Assembly (NCBI GenBank): GCA_945870575.1
Contig: CAMBSK010000014.1
Span: 1 to 62,335 of the forward strand
Length of the DNA stretch: 62,335 nt
From: Bordetella parapertussis
GTDB lineage: Bacteria > Pseudomonadota > Gammaproteobacteria > Burkholderiales > Burkholderiaceae_C
Direction: 5' to 3'
Under the pieces are notes generated by a model, which was given only the letters and a program-made list of their open reading frames with translations, searched no databases and was not told where the DNA came from. How positions within the stretch are numbered: position 1 is the first letter of the stretch; every line of letters begins with the position of its first letter. Made by a program: the position numbers and the translations under genes. Below are positions 48,741-56,793 of this stretch, piece after piece.

Positions 48741-48875
48741 TCAGGCCATGAACACAGCGATGAAAGCCAGCAGGAAAATCAGCACAGCGCCACCGATAGG
48801 CAAGACGATAGGCATCAGGGGAACAATGGATTCGACCACATCGGTGGAATCTGTGTCTTGAGAATGGTCAGACAT
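48741..48875 (-). CDS. Small 44-residue single-pass membrane protein
   Basis: ATG at 48873-48875, stop TGA at 48741-48743. The product starts MSDHSQDTDSTDVVESIVPL and then has one long hydrophobic helix (about residues 20-43, with IGGAVLIFLLAFIAVFM), ending in MA. AAAGG lies 8 nt upstream, a -10-like TAGAAT at 48911-48906, and a strong terminator follows, so it looks like a complete transcription unit of its own. An acidic soluble head with a C-terminal helix resembles small regulatory or assembly subunits. I do not recognise a family. Confidence 0.75.
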   Translation of the reverse strand: MSDHSQDTDSTDVVESIVPLMPIVLPIGGAVLIFLLAFIAVFMA

Positions 48876-49001
48876 GGCATTACCTTTGAACGGAAACGGA
48901 GTGCTATTCTAAAACACAGTAGCTGACCGCAAACTGTCGGCGAAAATAGCGCTACAGACCCGTCGGTTTGTTTGCTGCCCCGGCCATTTTCAAAGACCTA
49001 C

Positions 49002-50087
49002 ATGACAGATTTTCAACTTCCCGCTTTCACCCGTGCCCGGGCATTGCCCGGCATATTGCAGCAACGCATCGCCATGCTGGACGGCGCCATGGGCACCATG
49101 ATTCAGCGCTTTAAACTGAATGAAGCCCAATACCGGGGCTTGGGTTATGACGGCCCCGGCTCTCAGCATGATCGCTTCAAAGACTTTCCCCGCGATGTCA
49201 AAGGCAACAACGAATTGCTCAGCCTGACCCGCCCGGACATCATCCGCGACATACACGAAGGCTACCTCGCCGCTGGTGCCGACCTGATCGAGACCAATAC
49301 CTTTGGCGCCACCACGGTGGCACAGGCGGATTACGACATGGCCGATCTGGCCGTGGACATGAACCTGTCTTCTGCGCGGATTGCCCGTGTCGCTTGCGAC
49401 AAATTCTCTACGCCGGATAAACCGCGTTTTGCCGTCGGCGCATTGGGCCCCACGCCTAAAACCGCCAGCATCAGCCCGGATGTGAACGACCCCGGGGCGC
49501 GCAATATCCATTTCGAAGAGTTGCGCGTCGCTTATCTGGAGCAGGTGCGGGCGCTGGTCGAAGGCGGGGTGGACGTCTTGTTGGTGGAAACCATTTTCGA
49601 CACCTTGAACGCCAAGGCGGCCTTGTTCGCCATCGATGAATTTTTTGAAGAAAGCGGCGAGCGTCTGCCCTTGATCATCAGCGGCACCGTGACCGACGCG
49701 TCCGGGCGGATTTTGAGCGGACAAACCGTCACGGCCTTCTGGCACAGCGTGCGCCACGCCAAACCGCTGGCCATTGGCCTCAATTGCGCCCTGGGTGCGG
49801 CATTGATGCGCCCTTACATACAAGAGCTGTCCAAGGTTGCCGGTGACACCTTCATCAGTTGCTACCCGAACGCCGGTTTGCCCAATCCCATGAGCGAAAC
49901 CGGTTTCGATGAAACGCCCGACGTCACCAGCCGCTTGCTGCACGAGTTTGCCGCCGAGGGACTGGTGAATATCGTCGGCGGCTGTTGCGGCACCACGCCC
50001 GAGCACATCCGCGCCATCAGCGACGCGGTCACGCCTTTGAAGCCGCGTGGCGTACACCCCGGCGGCGCTTATAAACAGGCGGCTTGA
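49002..50087 (+). CDS. metH: Methionine synthase, homocysteine-binding half (split MetH N-terminal module)
   Basis: A 361-residue protein corresponding to only the first module of cobalamin-dependent MetH. The barrel starts [28 protein letters not shown]. The zinc ligands are Cys262 (GLNCALG) and Cys328/Cys329 ([12 protein letters not shown]). It ends naturally, with no frame continuing into a folate domain. It must work with the separate C-terminal protein at 51915. The ATG at 49002 is preferred to an in-frame TTG at 48972. No riboswitch is visible in its own short leader. Confidence 0.93.
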   Translation: MTDFQLPAFTRARALPGILQQRIAMLDGAMGTMIQRFKLNEAQYRGLGYDGPGSQHDRFKDFPRDVKGNNELLSLTRPDIIRDIHEGYLAAGADLIETNTFGATTVAQADYDMADLAVDMNLSSARIARVACDKFSTPDKPRFAVGALGPTPKTASISPDVNDPGARNIHFEELRVAYLEQVRALVEGGVDVLLVETIFDTLNAKAALFAIDEFFEESGERLPLIISGTVTDASGRILSGQTVTAFWHSVRHAKPLAIGLNCALGAALMRPYIQELSKVAGDTFISCYPNAGLPNPMSETGFDETPDVTSRLLHEFAAEGLVNIVGGCCGTTPEHIRAISDAVTPLKPRGVHPGGAYKQAA

Positions 50088-50162
50088 AGCGGGTAATTCG
50101 AGGAAGTGCCTGGGCTCGTGCTCAGTAGAGTCCAGGTTGAGCGATATGCATGCGGCTGATGA

Positions 50163-51761
50163 TCAGGTGAAGTCAGTACCGCTTTCAATGCCAAGCGCCA
50201 TGGATTTGCCCAACTCCACACCCCATTGGTCAAACGCATTGATGCCCCAAATGGCGGCCTGACAAAACACCTTGTGTTCGTAAAGCGCGATCAACGCTCC
50301 CAAGTTGTAAGGTGTCAGGCTGTCCATCCACAGCGTGCTGCTGGGGGTATTGCCTGGGAAGCTGCGGTGCGGGGTCAGGCGTTGCGCTTCGGGCAAAGTC
50401 AAACCGTCAGCCAGCAACGCCGCCATGGTTTCTTCAGGCGATCGCCCCAGTGCCAGTGCCTTGGCCTGGGCTTGCATATTGAGAATGACCACACGCTGGT
50501 GTTCGGCGTACAAGGGCAGACCGGCGTGGCCGCGGCGCACACCGATGAAATCTATGGGCACCATTTGACTGCCCTGGTGTATCAGTTGGAAATACGCGTG
50601 CTGGCCGTCGTTGCCCAAGCCGCCCCATAGCACCGGCGTGGTCGCCACTGTGCAAACGCTGCCATCGATATGCACGCGTTTGCCGTTGGACTCCATGTCC
50701 TGTTGCTGCAAAAAAGCCACCAGCTTGCCAAGCGCCGAGTGGTAGGCCGCCACATGGTGGGTGGAAGCACCCAGAAAATTTCGGTTCCAGATACCGAACA
50801 ACGCCATGGCCAGCGGCATGTTGTGTGCGGCAGGGGTATTTAAAAAATGCTGATCCATGGCTTGCGCGCCTTGCAGCATTTGCAGATAAGCCTCGCGGCC
50901 TATGGCTGCCACCAGCGGCAAGCCAATGGCAGACCACAGCGAATAACGACCGCCTACCCAATCCCAGACACTGAAACAGCGCTCACTGCTGATGCCTTGT
51001 GCCAGCGCCAGTGCGGGCTTGGCGGTCACCGCCGCCAGGTGCAGGTGCAACTCAGCCTGCGGGCAACCAGCGTCTAGCAGCCAGCGTCGCGCGGACGCGA
51101 ACAATGTCATGGTTTCTTGCGTCGTGAATGATTTGCTTTGCACCACGAACAGCGTGCGCGCGGCTTGCAGTGGCACCAATGTGGTGGTCAGGCTCCAAGC
51201 GTCCACATTGGAGACGTAATGCAGGCGAACCAGCGGTTGAGTCCATACAGCATCCAGCTGTGACAAAGCCTGCGTAGCCATGCGCGGCCCCAGGTCCGAG
51301 CCGCCAATGCCTAGATTCACCACGTCGGTGATGCGCTCGCCGCCAAAGCCGGTGCAAGCCCCGGCGCGCAGTTGTTCGGCAAAGCTGCAATACCTGTTCA
51401 GCTCGGTGCTGACGACAGTTGTAATTTCTTTGCCCCAAGGCGGCTCGGCTTGTTCACTGCCGCGCAATGCCACATGCAAGGCTGCGCGTTTTTCCGTCAC
51501 ATTGATGGCGTCACCACGGAACATGGCCTGCGCTTGGGCCATCACGCCAGACTCTTCGGCCAGCGCCAGTAAAGCATGCATCACCTCTGCGTTGACGCGC
51601 TGGTGCGAGGCATCCAAGTTCAATCCGTCCGCGTTGAATTGCAACTCGTCATGTCGTTGCTTGTCTTTTAGCAACTCACGCAATGGCGCTTGGTTTGCTT
51701 GAGCCAGTGCGTGCAGTTGTTGCCATGCCAGGCGGTGTTCCGGGCGTATGAAATGTGTCAT
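50163..51761 (-). CDS. pgi: Glucose-6-phosphate isomerase
   Basis: A 532-residue isomerase of glucose-6-P and fructose-6-P. Signatures: NLGIGGSDLGPRMATQAL, VVQSKSFTTQETMTLFASARRWL, GGRYSLWSAIGLPLVAAIG and the C-terminal GINAFDQWGVELGKSMA. It lies on the opposite strand between the two halves of MetH, facing the metH1 end. No link to methionine metabolism is known; the place suggests insertion or rearrangement between two originally neighbouring met genes. Confidence 0.96.
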   Translation of the reverse strand: MTHFIRPEHRLAWQQLHALAQANQAPLRELLKDKQRHDELQFNADGLNLDASHQRVNAEVMHALLALAEESGVMAQAQAMFRGDAINVTEKRAALHVALRGSEQAEPPWGKEITTVVSTELNRYCSFAEQLRAGACTGFGGERITDVVNLGIGGSDLGPRMATQALSQLDAVWTQPLVRLHYVSNVDAWSLTTTLVPLQAARTLFVVQSKSFTTQETMTLFASARRWLLDAGCPQAELHLHLAAVTAKPALALAQGISSERCFSVWDWVGGRYSLWSAIGLPLVAAIGREAYLQMLQGAQAMDQHFLNTPAAHNMPLAMALFGIWNRNFLGASTHHVAAYHSALGKLVAFLQQQDMESNGKRVHIDGSVCTVATTPVLWGGLGNDGQHAYFQLIHQGSQMVPIDFIGVRRGHAGLPLYAEHQRVVILNMQAQAKALALGRSPEETMAALLADGLTLPEAQRLTPHRSFPGNTPSSTLWMDSLTPYNLGALIALYEHKVFCQAAIWGINAFDQWGVELGKSMALGIESGTDFT

Positions 51762-51809
51762 GGTTTTGCAATGTCAAACTACGCCGACCTGGGGTGGCGG
51801 CGCAGACCC

Positions 51810-51815
51810 TAGAAT
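51810..51815 (+). promoter_or_regulatory. -10 box for the C-terminal metH gene
   Basis: TAGAAT about 100 bp before the ATG and about 10 bp before the SAH riboswitch, so transcripts would start at the aptamer. No clear -35. Confidence 0.45.
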
Positions 51816-51824
51816 AAGGCAAAT

Positions 51825-51911
51825 CTCAAGGAGCGTTGCAGCTTCACACGAAGCCAGGCTTGGGACATTTCTTCGCAACGACGCTCACCTGTTTTTCATT
51901 CACCAGGTGAG
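51825..51911 (+). ncRNA. SAH riboswitch with translational expression platform
   Basis: The core matches the S-adenosylhomocysteine riboswitch: GGAGCGTTGC (51830-51839), hairpin GCTTC/GAAGC (51841-51854), CAGGCTTGG (51855-51863) and GCAACGACGCTCACC (51875-51889) closing P1. CTCACCTG (51884-51891) can also pair with CAGGTGAG (51904-51911), which contains the SD before the ATG at 51915. SAH binding would hold CTCACC in P1 and free the SD, an ON switch. Known SAH riboswitches precede ahcY and metH in betaproteobacteria. Confidence 0.92.
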
Positions 51912-51914
51912 TCC

Positions 51915-54755
51915 ATGAATACCGCATCCCGCATCGTCCCGCCCATGAAGCTCTCAGGTTTGGAGCCTGTATTGATTAGCTCCAGCCAATCACACAGTCC
52001 TCAACAAGACAGCGACGACGAATTAAGCGTGCAGCCGCAAGCCAGGTTTGTGAACATCGGCGAGCGCACCAACGTCACCGGCTCCAAAGCATTCGCGCGC
52101 ATGGTTTTGAACGGCGAGTACGAGCAGGCCTTGGCGGTGGCTCGGCAACAGGTGGAGAACGGCGCACAAATCATCGACATCAACATGGACGAGGCCATGC
52201 TCGACAGCCAGGCGGCGATGGTGCGGTTTTTGAACCTGATCGCGTCCGAGCCGGATATTGCACGCGTGCCGATCATGATCGACAGCAGCAAGTGGTCGGT
52301 GATAGAGGCCGGTTTGCGTTGCATACAAGGCAAAGGCATTGTGAACTCCATCAGCATGAAAGAAGGCTTGGATGAATTCAAACGCCAAGCCGCACTGATT
52401 AAACGCTACGGAGCCGCGGCGGTGGTCATGGCTTTCGATGAAAAAGGCCAAGCCGACACCTACCAACGCAAAGTCGAGATTTGCGAACTCGCTTACCGCG
52501 TGCTGGTGGACGAGGTGGGTTTCCCAGCGGAAGACATTATTTTCGACCCGAATATTTTTGCGATTGCCACCGGCATTGAAGAACACGACAACTACGCGGT
52601 GGATTTCATTGAAGCCACGCGCTGGATCAAACAGAACTTGCCCGGGGCAAAGGTGTCGGGCGGCGTGTCGAATGTGTCGTTCAGTTTTCGCGGTAACGAC
52701 CCGGTGCGCGAAGCCATACACACCGTGTTTTTGTACCACGCCATTCAAGCCGGCATGGACATGGGCATCGTCAACGCTGGCATGGTCGGCGTTTACGATG
52801 ACTTGGAAGCTGTGTTGCGCGAGCGTGTCGAAGACGTGGTGCTGAACCGTCAACCTCAATACAAAGACGGCGAAGAACATTTAAACCCGGGCGAGCGTTT
52901 GATTGAGATTGCTGAAAATGCCAAAGGTGCAGCGCGTGACGACAGCGCCAAACTCGCCTGGCGCGGCACGCCGGATGCACCGGTGGCAGTGGCGCAGCGC
53001 TTGAGCCACGCACTCGTGCACGGCATCACCGACTTCATCACCACCGATACCGAAGAGGCCTACCAACACACACTGTCAACAGGCGGGCGACCGCTGCATG
53101 TGATCGAAGGACCGTTGATGGACGGCATGAACGTCGTGGGCGATTTATTCGGCCAGGGCAAGATGTTTTTGCCGCAGGTGGTGAAAAGCGCGCGCGTCAT
53201 GAAGCAAGCGGTCGCGCATTTGATTCCTTACATCGAAGAAGAAAAACGCCAGCAGGAAGCCGCTGGCGAAGAAGTGAAAACCAAGGGCAAGATTGTGATC
53301 GCCACGGTCAAAGGCGATGTGCATGACATCGGAAAAAACATTGTCACTGTCGTGCTTCAGTGCAATAACTTTGACGTGGTCAACATGGGCGTGATGGTGG
53401 CCTGCCACGATATCCTCGCGCGCGCCAAGGTGGAAGGTGCGGACATCATCGGCTTGTCCGGCTTGATCACACCAAGCTTGGAAGAAATGCAGTACGTCGC
53501 CAGCGAAATGCAAAAAGACGATTACTTTCGCGTGCGCAAAATCCCCTTGTTGATCGGCGGCGCCACATGCAGCCGGGTGCACACCGCAGTGAAGATTGCG
53601 CCGCATTACGAAGGCCCGGTGGTGTATGTGCCGGATGCGTCCCGCAGTGTCGGTGTGGCGCAAGGGTTGCTCAGCGATCAGGCCACGCAATTCATTGCCG
53701 ACTTGAACGCCGACTACGACAAAGTGCGCACGCAACACGCGAACAAAAAACAAACCCCGCTGCTGCCGCTGGCCAAAGCGCGCGCGAATGCCGCGCGTAT
53801 CGACTGGTCAACATACACATCGGCAACACCGCGGTTTTTAGGCAAACGCTTGTTTAAAAATTTTGATTTGGCAGAGTTGGAAACCTATATCGATTGGGGG
53901 CCGTTTTTCCAGACCTGGGATTTAGCCGGCCCGTTCCCAGCGATTTTGAAAGACGATATCGTCGGCGCCGAAGCGCAACGCGTGCTCAGTGACGGCAAGC
54001 GCATGCTAAAGCGTTTGGTCGAAGGCCGCTGGTTGAACGCGCATGCGGTGGTTGGTTTGTACCCGGCCAACAGCATAGGCGACGACATTGTGTTGTGGAC
54101 CGATGAAACCCGCACGCAACGCGCATTGACCTGGTGTGGCTTGCGCCAGCAAACCGAAAAGCCGGTGCATGACGGTGTGCAAAATTCGAACCGTTGTTTG
54201 TCTGATTTCGTCGCGCCGTTCACAGATGCAAACGGCAACCTCACCGGCTTCAAAGACTATGTCGGCTTGTTCGCTGTCACCTCGGGTTTAGGTGTTGAAG
54301 CCAAAGAAAAATACTTCATGGACGACCATGACGACTACAGCGCCATCATGCTTAAAGCGTTGGCGGACCGTTTGGCCGAAGCGTTTGCCGAATGCATGCA
54401 TGCGCGTGTGCGGCGCGATTTGTGGGGCTATGCCGCCAACGAGCAGTTAAGCCATGAAGAGTTGATCAAAGAAAAATACCAGGGCATACGCCCTGCGCCC
54501 GGCTACCCGGCCTGCCCGGACCACAGCGTCAAACGCGGCATGTTCGAGCTGCTGCAATGTGCTGACATTGGCATGACCTTGACAGACAGTTTGGCGATGA
54601 CACCTGCGGCCAGCGTCAGCGGTTTTTATATTGGCCATCCGGACGCGTGTTATTTCAATGTGGGCCGCATTGGCGATGACCAGGTGCAAGACTTGGCTCA
54701 CAGACAAGGCGTGTCTGACAAAGATTTGCTGAGGTTGCTGGCGCCGAATTTGTAA
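51915..54755 (+). CDS. metH: Methionine synthase, folate/cobalamin/activation half (split MetH C-terminal module)
   Basis: A 946-residue protein carrying the remaining MetH modules. The pterin-binding domain starts [17 protein letters not shown]; the cap and B12 domains follow with [32 protein letters not shown] and the cobalamin His470 in [22 protein letters not shown] is the base-off motif partner. The C-terminal SAM-binding reactivation domain has [13 protein letters not shown]. The homocysteine domain is absent and supplied by metH1 at 49002. It makes methionine from homocysteine and methyl-tetrahydrofolate. The SAH riboswitch controls it. Confidence 0.95.
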   Translation: MNTASRIVPPMKLSGLEPVLISSSQSHSPQQDSDDELSVQPQARFVNIGERTNVTGSKAFARMVLNGEYEQALAVARQQVENGAQIIDINMDEAMLDSQAAMVRFLNLIASEPDIARVPIMIDSSKWSVIEAGLRCIQGKGIVNSISMKEGLDEFKRQAALIKRYGAAAVVMAFDEKGQADTYQRKVEICELAYRVLVDEVGFPAEDIIFDPNIFAIATGIEEHDNYAVDFIEATRWIKQNLPGAKVSGGVSNVSFSFRGNDPVREAIHTVFLYHAIQAGMDMGIVNAGMVGVYDDLEAVLRERVEDVVLNRQPQYKDGEEHLNPGERLIEIAENAKGAARDDSAKLAWRGTPDAPVAVAQRLSHALVHGITDFITTDTEEAYQHTLSTGGRPLHVIEGPLMDGMNVVGDLFGQGKMFLPQVVKSARVMKQAVAHLIPYIEEEKRQQEAAGEEVKTKGKIVIATVKGDVHDIGKNIVTVVLQCNNFDVVNMGVMVACHDILARAKVEGADIIGLSGLITPSLEEMQYVASEMQKDDYFRVRKIPLLIGGATCSRVHTAVKIAPHYEGPVVYVPDASRSVGVAQGLLSDQATQFIADLNADYDKVRTQHANKKQTPLLPLAKARANAARIDWSTYTSATPRFLGKRLFKNFDLAELETYIDWGPFFQTWDLAGPFPAILKDDIVGAEAQRVLSDGKRMLKRLVEGRWLNAHAVVGLYPANSIGDDIVLWTDETRTQRALTWCGLRQQTEKPVHDGVQNSNRCLSDFVAPFTDANGNLTGFKDYVGLFAVTSGLGVEAKEKYFMDDHDDYSAIMLKALADRLAEAFAECMHARVRRDLWGYAANEQLSHEELIKEKYQGIRPAPGYPACPDHSVKRGMFELLQCADIGMTLTDSLAMTPAASVSGFYIGHPDACYFNVGRIGDDQVQDLAHRQGVSDKDLLRLLAPNL

Positions 54756-54766
54756 GTTGGTTCTGC

Positions 54767-54892
54767 GTAGAGGCCTTGAAAGGCAACCGCCGGGGCCAGT
54801 ACAGCATACGCATCAACAGTCAGTGGCGAGTGTGTTTTGTGTGGCTTGATGGCGGTCACGCCGACCGCGTTGAGATTGTTGATTACCACTAA
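54767..54892 (+). pseudogene. higB: Truncated HigB/RelE-type toxin remnant
   Basis: In-frame with no start of its own, this stretch encodes the C-terminal half of a HigB toxin: EALKGNRRGQYSIRINSQW then RVCFVWLDGGHADRVEIVDYH and TAA. The N-terminal half (about 50 residues) is gone; the metH stop lies 12 bp before it. The catalytic C-terminal strand survives but cannot be translated from a recognised start, so the toxin is probably dead. higA follows at the normal distance. Confidence 0.85.
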
Positions 54893-54902
54893 AGGAGCAG
54901 AT

Positions 54903-55223
54903 ATGCCCCGCGAAGTTCCCCTCATTCACCCCGGCATGATCTTGCTGGAAGACTGGCTCAAACCCATGGGGATCAGCCAGTATGCGCTTGCCAAAGCCAT
55001 TGATGTGTCACCCCGGCGCATCAATGAAATTGTCAAAGGCTTGCGTGGCATCACCGTGGACACGGCCTTGCGCCTGAGCGTGTTCTTTGGCAACGATGCG
55101 CAAAGCTGGGTCAATGTGCAAACCCACTACGACACGGAAAACGCCCGCGTTGCAATGGCTGGCGTATTGGGTCGCATCGTGCCACGTGAACTGGTTGAAG
55201 CAAACGATAGCGCCCATGCGTAG
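54903..55223 (+). CDS. higA: HigA-family antitoxin (XRE/VapI-type HTH)
   Basis: A 106-residue HTH protein. LIHPGMILLEDWLKPMGISQYALAKAIDVSPRRINEIVKGLRGIT is the classical HigA helix-turn-helix; DTALRLSVFFGNDAQSWVNVQ follows. AAAGGAG lies 5 nt upstream of the ATG at 54903. It normally neutralises HigB and represses the operon. Its toxin is broken here, so it may persist as an orphan antitoxin or a regulator. Confidence 0.92.
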   Translation: MPREVPLIHPGMILLEDWLKPMGISQYALAKAIDVSPRRINEIVKGLRGITVDTALRLSVFFGNDAQSWVNVQTHYDTENARVAMAGVLGRIVPRELVEANDSAHA

Positions 55224-55308
55224 GCGGCCTTGATGGAACACGCTGACTTCACCATAGGCCAAGATTGATGTTTGGCACGTACGCTTTGCGCTATGTGGCT
55301 TAACAAAG

Positions 55309-55656
55309 TCAAGCCGTAATGCGTTTAGGCGTTGTCGGGCTGGGGCTTCTTGTTAAATTTTTCGCTGACTTGGACATGCGAACCAAGCGAACTTCCAACT
55401 TGCATCCCAACGCATCCGCATACTTGGTCAGTGTTGCAAGCGATGGTGAATGCTTGCCACTACCCGACTCCATGCGCGCTACAGCAGATTGCGTGGTACC
55501 GATTTTTTCTGCCACCTGAGCCTGGGTTAAACCTTGGGCGGCCCGCGCTTTCAAAAACTGGTCCAAAAGAGAAAACTCGTCTGCTAGGTTTTCATATTCT
55601 GCTTTTACCTCAGCATTAGCCAGTGCTTTGGTGCGAAGTTGTTTATGCGTCAACAT
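55309..55656 (-). CDS. XRE-family HTH antitoxin of second HigBA-type pair
   Basis: A 115-residue protein with an N-terminal helix (KALANAEVKAEYENLADEF) and an HTH (GLTQAQVAEKIGTTQSAVARMESG) followed by a basic tail. It overlaps the toxin gene by 14 nt at 55643-55656, toxin first, typical of HigBA/RelE-type loci. It would bind the toxin and repress transcription of the pair. Confidence 0.88.
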   Translation of the reverse strand: MLTHKQLRTKALANAEVKAEYENLADEFSLLDQFLKARAAQGLTQAQVAEKIGTTQSAVARMESGSGKHSPSLATLTKYADALGCKLEVRLVRMSKSAKNLTRSPSPTTPKRITA

Positions 55657-55975
55657 TTTTCCACTCCTTCATTCGCTTGCGTGCAAGTGCCAATTCTTTG
55701 GGAGGTGTCTTATCAGTTTTCTTTACAAACTGATGGAGCATGACGATTTTGCGATCCACCAAGGTGCAATAAAAAACCCGACCAATTCCTTCATGCGATT
55801 TCAAACGCAACTCAAACAGACCCATGCTCATTGCCCGCGTGTGAGGCATTCCTAAATCTGGGCCGAACTCAAGCATGCGATCGGTGCAATGAAAGTATCT
55901 GGCCAATATTCCTGCCGACAGTGCCAGCACATCCGCCTGTAACTTTTTATCGTGGTATTTGATCTCCCACTTCAT
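55643..55975 (-). CDS. Phage-derived Gp49-like / HigB-type toxin
   Basis: A 110-residue RelE-superfamily protein. LFELRLKSHEGIGRVFYCTLVDRKIVMLHQFVKKTDKTPPKELALARKRMKEW is the Gp49-like signature, with the basic residues used by ribosome-dependent mRNA interferases. It precedes its antitoxin on the minus strand. Both genes appear intact, so this module may be active, unlike the remnant next to metH. Confidence 0.88.
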   Translation of the reverse strand: MKWEIKYHDKKLQADVLALSAGILARYFHCTDRMLEFGPDLGMPHTRAMSMGLFELRLKSHEGIGRVFYCTLVDRKIVMLHQFVKKTDKTPPKELALARKRMKEWKNVDA

Positions 55976-56113
55976 ACTAGAAATATAGCATGTTTGTGAT
56001 AATTCGTGAGCACAGGATTGAGTTGATTTGCATGTTATTTAAAGCAAGATCTAACCGGGCGACAACGGCAGGACTCCACCCACAAGCTAGGCATCGCATG
56101 GATGACGGGGCGC
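55976..56113. other. Intergenic gap in the accessory patch
   Basis: A/T-rich gap upstream of the toxin gene. It should hold the toxin-antitoxin promoter on the minus strand. Nothing else seen. Confidence 0.3.
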
Positions 56114-56425
56114 TTACCTAGGGGCTGCATAAATAACACCAACGATTGTTGCGGCGGTTGCCAATAGTGCAGCACTGATAGCAATAATATTTGCTCGGCG
56201 CGAATTGGACAAAGCTGATCGCGCAATTGCCAGCGTTTCTTCCTCCCTCTTATCGCGCCGTTTAGAGGCTTCCATGGTGGCTGAGTACTGCTTAGCGCTC
56301 ACCCAATCTTGGACCTCAATACGAAGTATGGAATCTGGTGCGTAACCATGCATACCTTTCGCCATTTCAAGCATTACTTGCTCAACGCCTTTTGCTTCGA
56401 GGGAATCGAGGGTTGCTTTATCCAT
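56114..56425 (-). CDS. Small hypothetical protein with C-terminal membrane helix
   Basis: A 103-residue frame starting MDKATLDSLEAKGVEQVML. A helical N-terminal part rich in charged residues (QDWVSAKQYSATMEASKRRDKREEETLAIARSALSNSRRA) is followed by one hydrophobic helix near the C-terminus (ANIIAISAALLATAATIVGVIYA). An upstream in-frame GTG would add 10 residues. Similar small proteins with this layout occur widely in bacteria without known function. It shares the accessory patch with toxin-antitoxin genes. Confidence 0.62.
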   Translation of the reverse strand: MDKATLDSLEAKGVEQVMLEMAKGMHGYAPDSILRIEVQDWVSAKQYSATMEASKRRDKREEETLAIARSALSNSRRANIIAISAALLATAATIVGVIYAAPR

Positions 56426-56455
56426 GATTGACACGCCTAACGAAACGCATCCCAC

Positions 56456-56731
56456 AAAACCTGAGAAATAAAACCAAAACTACCAACCACACCCGCCCTC
56501 TCAACCATCCGCAAACCACTTGCGGACCGGCTTGCAAATGTACGTGCCTGACAAACACTTAAAAACAAATTAACCACAAAACCATCCACCTGTTTTGATG
56601 TGCGCACGTCTGTTCTAAAAACTGCAGGAGCGCATGCATTGTTGAGAATATAGCAACAAATTAATCGTAAATTCAGAAAAATACTAAAACAATAAAATTA
56701 ACTTATTGCGACTGTCAGTTCGTACAGACGT
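56456..56731. other. Gene-free A/T-rich spacer
   Basis: No coding frame and no recognisable RNA in this stretch upstream of the small protein gene. It becomes A/T-rich from about 56640. It marks the right edge of the accessory patch before amtB. Confidence 0.4.
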
Positions 56732-56766
56732 AAAAAAACCACCCAGCTTTCACCGGGTGGTTTTGT
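56732..56766 (-). terminator. Intrinsic terminator of glnK-amtB
   Basis: AAAACCACCC (56735-56744) pairs with GGGTGGTTTT (56755-56764); read on the minus strand the stem is followed by T-rich sequence. It lies 30 bp after the amtB stop. Confidence 0.93.
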
Positions 56767-56793
56767 GTAGCGCTAAATATTCTCTAAGATTTG

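Noticed and set aside
48990..50057. Open frame of 355 codons antisense to metH1
   Set aside because: The opposite strand encodes the conserved zinc-site barrel; the antisense frame has no recognisable domain.
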